Source: Cellulomonas uda
GTDB taxonomy: Bacteria > Actinomycetota > Actinomycetes > Actinomycetales > Cellulomonadaceae
Reading direction: 5' to 3'
Length of the DNA: 64,000 nucleotides
Assembly: GCF_006538705.1 (NCBI RefSeq)
Contig: NZ_BJLP01000004.1
Coordinates: forward strand, 1 to 64,000
Shown here: positions 56,625-64,000 of the stretch, piece after piece
Layout: each line of letters begins with the position of its first letter
Position numbering within the stretch: the first letter of the stretch is position 1
The notes under the pieces: model-generated
Seen by the model: only the letters and a program-made list of their open reading frames with translations
Told to the model about the DNA's origin: nothing
Database searches by the model: none
Program-made: the position numbers and the translations under genes

Positions 56625-56685
56625 GCGTCCATGGTCGCACACCGACCGCGGACGCATGGCCCCCCGTTCACCTGTCGTCAGGTGG

Positions 56686-58059
56686 TCACCACTTGGCGTT
56701 GCGCGCGAGCTCCAGGGCCATGTCCTGCCACCACTGGCCGGCGGCCGGGCCGCCGTTGCACGTGCCGTCCGACTCACCCGGCAGCTTGACCCACAGCAGG
56801 GCGTCGAGGCCCGTCGAGTCGTTCACCAGGCGCGGCTTGTCGCCGAGCGCGCGACCGCGCGGGTTGCACCACTCGCCGTTCGAGCCGTTGCCGTTGCGCG
56901 AGGTGTCGATGACGTAGCCCTTGCCGCCGAGGCGCTGCGAGATCTGCTCGCCGTACTGCTGCGACGCGGACGTCGTCTGGTAGTTCGACGTGTTGAGCGC
57001 GAAGCCCACCGCGTACTGGAAGCCGATCTGGTTCAGACGGTTCACGGCGGTGTCCACCGACAGCCAGCCGGAGTGGCCCGCGTCGATGTAGACGCGGCCG
57101 CCGGCCTGCGTGAGCGACTTCGCCGCGTACCGCAGGAAGCCGACGCGGTCACCCTGACCGCCGCAGTCACCGAGCTGGGCGAGCGCGTCTGGCTCGAGGA
57201 TCACGATCGGCTTGCCGACGATGCCGCTCGCGACCGTGTCGATCCACTGCGCGTACTCGCTCTCGGCGACGCCGCCGCCCGAGTACGAGCCGCAGTCGCG
57301 GCCCGGGATCGCGTAGATGACGACCGACACCGTCTTGCCGGCGGCCGAGGCGCGGCTCGTGGCGTCACGCATCTGCTGCTGCGACACCGACGGGCTGTTC
57401 CAGTTGCCGATCCACACCGACTGGGGGGTCAGCGCGATCTTGGCCAGGAGGTCCTTGGTGCTGCCGGAGGCAGCCTGCCAGGCGGCGTACGACTGGTTCT
57501 CGGTGTCGACGTACAGGTCACCCGACGGCTGCGGGTTCTGCGTGGGGCCCTGGGTCGGTCCCTGCGTCGGACCCTGCGTGGGGCCCTGGGTCGGTCCCTG
57601 CGTGGGGCCCTGGGTCGGACCCTGCGTGGGGCCCTGCGTCGGGGTGACGGTGCCCGTGCACGTCACGCCGTTGACCGTGAACGACGTCGGCACCGGGTTC
57701 GAGTCGGTGAACGAGCCGATGAAGCCGAACTGGGTCGACGCACCCGTGCCGAGCGAGCCGTTCCAGCCGATGCTCGACGCGGAGACGCGCGAGCCGCTCG
57801 TCGTGACGTTCGCGTTCCACGACTGCGAGACGCGCTGGCCCGAGGACGGGAACGTCCACGCGACGGTCCACGACGAGAGCGGGGACCCCAGGTTGGTGAT
57901 CTTGACGTCGCCCTGGAACCCGGAGTTCCACTGGCTCTGGACGGTGTAGTCGACGCGGCAGCCGTCGGCTGCGCTCGCGGTGCTCGCGACGGCCGTGAGG
58001 CCTGTGACGGACAACGCTGCGGCGGTCAGCAGCGCGGACGCGGTTCTGCGGGCGGACAT
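56686..58059 (-). CDS. Secreted GH6 cellulase with CBM2
   Basis: The protein has 457 residues from ATG 58059. Signal peptide (LLTAAALSVTGLTAVASTAS). CBM2 at about 33-135 ([20 protein letters not shown] … VNGVTCTG). A linker of repeated PTQG units leads to a GH6 domain (about 175-457). Catalytic acid Asp in AIPGRDCGSYSGGG, likely base Asp in LWVKLPGESDGTC. Both disulfides are present (GRDC with LGDCGG; EWCNPRG with TCNGG). It should act on cellulose as endoglucanase or cellobiohydrolase; loop length for exo-mode cannot be judged. Lies between purF and a conserved membrane gene. Confidence 0.93.
   Translation of the reverse strand: MSARRTASALLTAAALSVTGLTAVASTASAADGCRVDYTVQSQWNSGFQGDVKITNLGSPLSSWTVAWTFPSSGQRVSQSWNANVTTSGSRVSASSIGWNGSLGTGASTQFGFIGSFTDSNPVPTSFTVNGVTCTGTVTPTQGPTQGPTQGPTQGPTQGPTQGPTQGPTQGPTQNPQPSGDLYVDTENQSYAAWQAASGSTKDLLAKIALTPQSVWIGNWNSPSVSQQQMRDATSRASAAGKTVSVVIYAIPGRDCGSYSGGGVAESEYAQWIDTVASGIVGKPIVILEPDALAQLGDCGGQGDRVGFLRYAAKSLTQAGGRVYIDAGHSGWLSVDTAVNRLNQIGFQYAVGFALNTSNYQTTSASQQYGEQISQRLGGKGYVIDTSRNGNGSNGEWCNPRGRALGDKPRLVNDSTGLDALLWVKLPGESDGTCNGGPAAGQWWQDMALELARNAKW
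57540..57650 (-). repeat. 12-bp repeats coding the GH6 linker
   Basis: About eight near-identical units of type GGGCCCTGGGTC / GGACCCTGCGTG code for repeated G-P-T-Q. Such arrays change length by slippage, so linker length likely varies between strains. Confidence 0.85.
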
Positions 58060-58313
58060 GGATGCTCCTCGGGCTGGCGGACACGGGCACCGGACCCAGG
58101 GCGCGTCCGGCGGACACGCTGCGGCACGTGCGCTGCCGCTGCGCGTCGACGTCGACGTCGATGCGCGAGCACGCCCCTGGGCCGGTAGCGACCAGGCAAC
58201 CCGACGTCCACCCGCCCCGGCCACACCGGGCGGTCGCCCACATCGTTTAAGTGCAGGTCAGCCGCGCCGCGTCCCGCCGCAGCACGGACGCGCGGCACGG
58301 GACCGGTCCCGGG

Positions 58314-58694
58314 TCAGCCCAGCGGGTCGCGGCTGCGCCGGTCCGCGCGGACCGCCAACGCCCCGCCGACGAACCCGCCGACGACCGCACCCGCGGTCCC
58401 CATCACCAGCCGGATCGAGCCCTGCCCGTCGAGGAACGAGATGAAGCCCGTCCCCGACGCCACGTCGGACGAGCCCGTGCCGTCCGAGCCCGCACCCAGG
58501 AACAGCGTGAGCAGCAGCCCGACGACGACGCCGACGAGCGCACCCGCGACGATGAACACCCCGTACTTGGGCGCCCGCCGCACCCGCGCGGGCACCGCGA
58601 GGCGCACGAGCTCGTCCTCCGAGGGGGCCGGCTCACCGCCCTGGGGCGTCACGGGCTCGTCGGGGCGCTGGGGGTCCTGCGGGTCGTGCGACAC
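58314..58694 (-). CDS. Actinobacterial conserved membrane protein
   Basis: The protein has 126 residues: proline-rich N-terminus, ARVRRAPKYGVFIVAGALVG, a membrane helix (GVFIVAGALVGVVVGLLLTL), a loop, then a second (LVMGTAGAVVGGFVGGALAV) and a basic end. It belongs to a small family often found near purF in actinobacteria. Function unknown. The 58060-58313 stretch before it holds the GH6 promoter region and no other gene. Confidence 0.75.
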   Translation of the reverse strand: MSHDPQDPQRPDEPVTPQGGEPAPSEDELVRLAVPARVRRAPKYGVFIVAGALVGVVVGLLLTLFLGAGSDGTGSSDVASGTGFISFLDGQGSIRLVMGTAGAVVGGFVGGALAVRADRRSRDPLG

Positions 58695-58744
58695 CCCGCG
58701 ATCCTAGGTCAGCCCGCCGCGGGTCCCGGCTCGCGCCGGGCCGG

Positions 58745-59125
58745 TCAGCGGCCCGGGCGCTCGCGCGCCGCCTGGAGCGGCAGCCAGTCCGCGAGGTCCG
58801 CGCGCTCGCCCGACGCGCGCACCCGGGCGTCGCGCACCGCGTCGTCCCACGTCAGCGCGCCGGTCGCGAGCTCGAGCCACGTCTGCGGGTCCATCTCGAC
58901 GACGTTCGGCGGCGTCCCGCGCGTGTGCCGCGGCCCTGCGACGGCCTGCACCGCACCGTCCGGTGGCACCCGCACCTCGACGGTGTGCCCGGGCGCGACG
59001 TCCGCGAGCTCCTCGAGCGTGAACCGCACGGCCGTGCGCCGGGTCGGGACCGACGAGGGGTCCGCTCGCCACGCGGCGAGCGCCGCACGTCCCGTGGCGG
59101 GATCGGTTCGACGGCGAGGAGGCAC
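58745..59125 (-). CDS. Sterol-carrier-family protein
   Basis: The protein has 126 residues from GTG 59125. GRAALAAWRADPSSVPTRRT, AVRFTLEELADVAPGHTVEV, RVPPDGAVQAVAGPRHTRGT, PPNVVEMDPQTWLELATGAL is the short actinobacterial SCP2-like family usually adjacent to purF. Probably binds a hydrophobic ligand; none known. It ends 50 bases before the membrane gene, suggesting co-transcription. Confidence 0.85.
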   Translation of the reverse strand: MPPRRRTDPATGRAALAAWRADPSSVPTRRTAVRFTLEELADVAPGHTVEVRVPPDGAVQAVAGPRHTRGTPPNVVEMDPQTWLELATGALTWDDAVRDARVRASGERADLADWLPLQAARERPGR

Positions 59126-59172
59126 CCCGCGATTCTCCCCCACCGCCGGGTGCCACGGCCCGGTGGCCCGGC

Positions 59173-60006
59173 TCAGGTCGCGTTGCGCACGAGCTCGAGC
59201 GCGATCTCCTGCCACCACGCGCCGGCCGCCGGCCCGCCGTTGCCGGTGCCGTCCGACTCGCCCGGGGGCTTGACCCACAGCAGCGCGTCGCACGCCGTGC
59301 CGTCGTCGACCAGCCGCGGCAGGTCACCGACCGCGCGGCCGCGCGCGTTGCACCACTCCCCGTCGCTCCCGCGGCCGTTGCGGGAGGTGTCGACGACGAA
59401 CCGCAGGTCCAGCTCGGCGCAGATCGCCTCGCCGTACCCGCGCTCGTCGGCCGTCCACTGGTAGTTCGAGGTGTTCAGGGCGATGCCCGTCAGGTGCTGC
59501 GTGCCCACCAGCTCGACGCGCCGCACCACCTCCCGCGGCGTCAGCCACGACGAGTGGCCCGCGTCGAGGTAGACGCGCGCACCGGCGTCGTGCAGCACCT
59601 GCGCGGCGTCCGCGAGGTACGCGACGCGGTCGCCCTGGTGGTCCCCGGCCCCGAGCTGCGGCAGCGCGTCCGGCTCGAGCACGACGATCGGCGCACCGCA
59701 GATGCCGGCGGCCACCTCCCGCACCCACTGCCCGTACCGCTCCGCCGGGGCACCGCCCGCTGAGTAGTGCCCGCAGTCGCGGCCGGGGATCGCGTACACC
59801 GCCAGGACCGCCGTGCTGCCCTCGTCGTCCGCGGCACGGGTGAGCTCGCGGACCTGCTCGCGCGTCGCGTCCGGGTCGGACGGGTCGTCGAGCCACGTGG
59901 CCTGCGGGGTCGTCGCGAGCAGCTCGAGCGCGGCTCGCTCCGCGCCGTGCGACGCCTGCCAGGCCGCGTACGCCTTCGTCCGGGTGCTGAGGTAGAGGCC
60001 GGTCAC
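59173..60006 (-). CDS. GH6-domain protein without signal peptide, disulfides lost
   Basis: The protein has 277 residues from GTG 60006 (AGGA site), i.e. the GH6 domain alone (LYLSTRTKAYAAWQASHGAE … GAWWQEIALELVRNAT). Catalytic Asp in AIPGRDCGHYSAGG and LWVKPPGESDGTG are kept, but the partner cysteines are lost: LGAGDHQG replaces LGDC-GQG and GTGNGG replaces GTCNGG. No signal peptide or lipobox is possible in this or the upstream frame. This argues for a cytoplasmic enzyme, perhaps acting on imported cello-oligosaccharides, or for a decaying gene. A CebR-like box lies 67 bases upstream. Confidence 0.85.
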   Translation of the reverse strand: MTGLYLSTRTKAYAAWQASHGAERAALELLATTPQATWLDDPSDPDATREQVRELTRAADDEGSTAVLAVYAIPGRDCGHYSAGGAPAERYGQWVREVAAGICGAPIVVLEPDALPQLGAGDHQGDRVAYLADAAQVLHDAGARVYLDAGHSSWLTPREVVRRVELVGTQHLTGIALNTSNYQWTADERGYGEAICAELDLRFVVDTSRNGRGSDGEWCNARGRAVGDLPRLVDDGTACDALLWVKPPGESDGTGNGGPAAGAWWQEIALELVRNAT

Positions 60007-60072
60007 CGCTCGTCCTGTCGTCGCGCTATCTCGGTCCGGGTCGGGACGGTTCGCGCGCCGGCTCCGCCGGTG

Positions 60073-60086
60073 TGGGAGCGCTCCGA
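60073..60086. promoter_or_regulatory. CebR/CelR-like operator
   Basis: TGGGAGCGCTCCGA matches 13 of 14 positions of the cellulose-utilisation operator TGGGAGCGCTCCCA known for CebR/CelR of actinobacteria. It stands 67 bases upstream of the signal-less GH6 gene (start 60006), suggesting induction by cellobiose. I found no equal box near the other GH6 or GH62 genes in the window. Confidence 0.75.
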
Positions 60087-60186
60087 CACGAGCAGCAGCC
60101 TGGTCGACCGCGGGGCTCCTGCCCGTAGGCCCAAGGTCCGTCGCCCGTTCGCCAGCCCGCACCGGCCCGGGCGGGAGGCGCCGCCG

Positions 60187-61236
60187 CTAGGCGCGCGGCA
60201 CCGGGCGGTGGCCGCGGCGGTGCTCCGCCGTGAGCTTCTTCCAGCGGGCGCGCTCGGCCGCCGCGAGCCGCGCGTCCACGCGCCGCTCCTGGTACGCCGC
60301 CTCACGCTCGAGCCGGCGCCAGCTGTCGAACCGGCGCTCGTCGAGCTCGCCCGAGTCGAGCGCGGCCCGCACCGCGCACCCCGGCTCGGACCGGTGCGCG
60401 CAGTCCGAGAACCGGCACCGGGCGGCCAGCGCGGCGACGTCCGCGAACGTGTGCTCGAGCGCCTCGGCGTCCGCCACCAGACCCACCGCACGCAGCCCCG
60501 GGGTGTCGATCAACACCGCGCCGCCCGCGAGCGGCACCAGCTCCCGGTGCGTCGTCGTGTGCCGGCCGCGGCCGTCCGCGCGGCGCTCACCGGTCGGCAT
60601 CGCCGCACGGCCCGCGAGCGCGTTGACCAGCGTCGACTTGCCGGCTCCCGAGGGTCCGACGACGACGAGGGTCGTGCCCGGCGTGAGCACCGCGCGCAGC
60701 GGCCCCAGCCCCTCGTCGGCGGTCGCCGTGACCGCGTGCACGTCGACCCCGAGCGCGACGCGCTGCACGTCAGCGGCCATCCCCCACGGGTCGGGGACCA
60801 GGTCCGCCTTGGTCAGCACCACCACCGGCGTCGCGCCCGAGCGCCACGCGAGGGTCAGCAGCCGCTCGACGCGCCCGAGGTCCGGGTCGGGGTCCAGGTG
60901 CTCCACGACGAGCACGACGTCCACGTTCGCCGCGAGCACCTGCGTCAGCGACGTGCGGCCCGCGGTGTCCCGCACGAGCGCCGACGAGCGCGGCAGCACC
61001 CGCGCGACGCAGCCCGCGTCGTCGAGCAGGACGTAGTCGCCGACCGCGGGGACGACGCGCCCCTCGTCGTGCTCCGCGAGCCCGTCGCGCGCGAGCGCCG
61101 CGCGCACGGGCTCCGCCGGGGTGGGCTGCGCCGGGACAGGCCCCGCGAGGGCGGGTCCGGGTACGCCGAGGTCGGGCACGACGAGCACCGCACCCTTGTC
61201 GGCGCGCACCACACGCCATCGCTGCGAGGAGGACAT
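60187..61236 (-). CDS. rsgA: Ribosome small-subunit-dependent GTPase A
   Basis: The protein has 349 residues from ATG 61236. Circularly permuted GTPase motifs in order: VVLTKADLV (G4), VVGPSGAGKSTLVNAL (G1), RGRHTTTHREL (G2), LIDTPGLRAVG (G3), then the zinc site CRFSDCAHRSEPGC. It assists late maturation of the 30S subunit. N-terminal OB fold is at 1-90. It is a typical housekeeping gene between two GH6 genes. Confidence 0.94.
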   Translation of the reverse strand: MSSSQRWRVVRADKGAVLVVPDLGVPGPALAGPVPAQPTPAEPVRAALARDGLAEHDEGRVVPAVGDYVLLDDAGCVARVLPRSSALVRDTAGRTSLTQVLAANVDVVLVVEHLDPDPDLGRVERLLTLAWRSGATPVVVLTKADLVPDPWGMAADVQRVALGVDVHAVTATADEGLGPLRAVLTPGTTLVVVGPSGAGKSTLVNALAGRAAMPTGERRADGRGRHTTTHRELVPLAGGAVLIDTPGLRAVGLVADAEALEHTFADVAALAARCRFSDCAHRSEPGCAVRAALDSGELDERRFDSWRRLEREAAYQERRVDARLAAAERARWKKLTAEHRRGHRPVPRA

Positions 61237-61314
61237 ACCGCCGACGGTAGGCCGACGCACCCGCGCCCGTCCGCTCCATTTCCGACCCCCGGCACGAGAG
61301 GCCGGGCGCCGACG

Positions 61315-62412
61315 TCAGGACGCGTTCCGCGCCAGCTCGAGGGCGATCTCCTGCCACCACTGCCCGGCGGCGGGCCCGCCGTTGCACGTGCCGTCGGACT
61401 CGCCGGGAGACTTGACCCACAGCAGCGCGTCGAGCGCCGTGCCGTCGTCGACGAGCCGCGGCGCCTCGCCGAGCGCGCGACCGCGCGCGTTGCACCACTC
61501 GCCGTTCGAGCCGTTCCCGTTGCGCGAGGTGTCGACCACGAAGCCCAGGCCGTCGAGCTGCGCCGCGACCTGCTCGCCGTACGCGCGCTCGTCGGCGGTG
61601 GTCTGGTAGTTCGACGTGTTGAGCGCGAAGCCCGCGAGGTGCGCGGTGCCGACCGCGCGGATGCGCGCGACCACCTCGCCGACGGGCAGCCACCCGCTGT
61701 GGCCGGCGTCGAGGTAGACGCGTGCGCCCGCCTCGTCGAGGGTCCGCGCGGCCGCGGCGAGGAGCGCGACCCGGTCGCCCTGGCCGTCGCAGTCGCCGAG
61801 CTGGGCGAGCGCGTCGGGTTCCAGCACGACGACGGGGTGGCCGACGATCCCGCCGGCCACCGCCTCGACCCACGCCGCGTACGCGTCGGCGGCGACGCCG
61901 CCCGCGGAGTGCAGCCCGCAGTCGCGGCCCGGGATCGCGTACACCACGAGCACCGCGGTGGTGCCCGAGCCGGCGGCGGCCGACGTGAGCCGGGCGACCT
62001 GGTCACGGGCCACGCCGGCGTCGACCCAGTCGCCCACCCAGGCGGCCTGCGGGGTCTGGGCGATCGTCGCGAGGAGTCGCTTCTCGTCGCCCGTGGCCGC
62101 GCTCCAGGCGGTGACCGCCTGCGACTCGGTGCGCACCAGCAGGCCGCCGGCTGCGTCCGCTCCGGCGGCGCTGCTGGGTGCCGGCGTCTGCGGCGCTGCC
62201 GACGGGGGTGCGGCGGTGGGCTCGTCGGCCGTGCCCGGAGCGGCCGACGAGGCGGCCGGGGTGGTCGTGGCTGGACCCGCGGGGGCGTCGCACGCGGCGA
62301 GGAGCCCCATGAGAATCACGGCGAGGAGCACGGCGAGGACGCCTGCCCGCACGGGCGCGCCGGCCACGAGCCCGGCTCCGGAGGTGGGCTGCGCAGCGCG
62401 TCGGTCACCCAT
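61315..62412 (-). CDS. GH6 lipoprotein (cell-surface cellulase)
   Basis: The protein has 365 residues from ATG 62412. A hydrophobic signal with a lipobox (VLLAVILMGLLAAC) predicts lipidation at Cys; an Ala/Pro/Thr spacer (to about residue 85) follows, then a GH6 domain with catalytic Asp in AIPGRDCGLHSAGG, LGDCDGQG, EWCNARG and SPGESDGTCNGG, so both disulfides are intact. It would be anchored outside the membrane, acting on cello-oligosaccharides or cellulose at the cell surface. No carbohydrate-binding module. Confidence 0.9.
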   Translation of the reverse strand: MGDRRAAQPTSGAGLVAGAPVRAGVLAVLLAVILMGLLAACDAPAGPATTTPAASSAAPGTADEPTAAPPSAAPQTPAPSSAAGADAAGGLLVRTESQAVTAWSAATGDEKRLLATIAQTPQAAWVGDWVDAGVARDQVARLTSAAAGSGTTAVLVVYAIPGRDCGLHSAGGVAADAYAAWVEAVAGGIVGHPVVVLEPDALAQLGDCDGQGDRVALLAAAARTLDEAGARVYLDAGHSGWLPVGEVVARIRAVGTAHLAGFALNTSNYQTTADERAYGEQVAAQLDGLGFVVDTSRNGNGSNGEWCNARGRALGEAPRLVDDGTALDALLWVKSPGESDGTCNGGPAAGQWWQEIALELARNAS

Positions 62413-62502
62413 GAGGTCGTCCACCCATGAGCACGTCAGCGGCCGTCCGGGGCGCGCACTGCAGCCCGGACGTCCGGGTTCACCCGTTCGCGACGGGCCG
62501 CG

Positions 62503-62532
62503 GCCCGGTCGCCTCGCGTGAGGCGACCGGGC
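62503..62532 (-). terminator. Terminator after gdhA
   Basis: GCCCGGTCGCCTC (62503-62515) pairs perfectly with GAGGCGACCGGGC (62520-62532), loop GCGT, twelve bases beyond the gdhA stop on the minus strand. Confidence 0.85.
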
Positions 62533-62543
62533 CCGCACGGCCG

Positions 62544-63998
<1,455 letters not shown>

Positions 63999-64000
63999 CG

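Noticed and set aside
59767-62430. Plus-strand open frame of 887 codons across rsgA and GH6
   Set aside because: Antisense to three genes with clear catalytic motifs; no domain in the frame.

Overview
The window is very GC-rich actinobacterial DNA with strong G/C third-position bias. The cellulase and hemicellulase genes (three GH6, two GH62, CBM2 and CBM13 modules), the bldC / DUF3073 / purM / purF neighbourhood, LLM-type oxidoreductase and phage-holin-family membrane proteins point to a Cellulomonas-like member of the Micrococcales. Genus assignment is inference.

Layout. (1) 1-1130: an IS3-family element cut by the window edge, with a one-base deletion in its orfB. (2) 1236-35437: a complete-looking temperate siphophage prophage of about 34.2 kb. 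It sits inside a host tRNA-Lys(UUU) gene, whose 3' half is at 1208-1245 and 5' half at 35428-35472. Both junctions share the 10-bp core CCGCGGATTA in the anticodon region. The left end carries a tyrosine integrase, a complete tRNA-Lys(UUU) gene and small genes. Then, all on the minus strand and read right to left, come an early operon (34.7-23.4 kb: Cro-like regulator, ParB-like protein, HTH proteins, HNH/replication-like protein), a packaging and head module (23.3-16 kb: HNH, TerS, TerL, portal, protease, HK97 capsid, connectors), a tail module (15.6-7.1 kb: tail tube, frameshifted chaperones, 914-residue tape measure, minor tail proteins) and lysis/fibre genes (7.05-3.7 kb). (3) 35.5-64 kb: host chromosome, with a hemolysin III-like protein, a broken K+ channel, a GNAT enzyme, two tandem GH62 arabinofuranosidases, arsR/arsM, a secreted beta-helix protein, an M23 peptidase, two AlkZ/YcaQ-like winged-helix proteins, galE, a Glu-Asp-Phe tRNA cluster, a holin-family/DUF3618 cluster, bldC, DUF3073, purM, purF, three GH6 genes, rsgA and gdhA.

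The most interesting system is the prophage switch. Two homologous small HTH regulators are divergently transcribed (34753-35025 minus, 35139-35438 plus) over shared repeats and two promoters that look leaderless. The rightward gene is the presumed repressor and contains the attachment core at its 3' end. In the integrated state it stops right after the core (99 residues). When the phage ends are joined in silico, the frame runs on for 32 more codons and ends in an ATGA overlap with the next gene (1339), followed by the integrase. Integration would therefore swap a long repressor for a short one and separate the integrase from the repressor promoter. This is the architecture of integration-dependent immunity known from mycobacteriophages such as BPs. 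Integration also splits the host tRNA-Lys(UUU) without rebuilding it, and the phage carries its own different, complete tRNA-Lys(UUU) with a promoter-like -10 element, apparently as compensation.

In the host part, the two GH62 genes have near-duplicate catalytic domains but different binding modules, and each has the same palindrome exactly 87 bp upstream of its start. The three GH6 genes are a secreted CBM2 enzyme, a lipoprotein, and a form with no signal peptide that has lost one cysteine of each disulfide pair; the last has a CebR-like box upstream.
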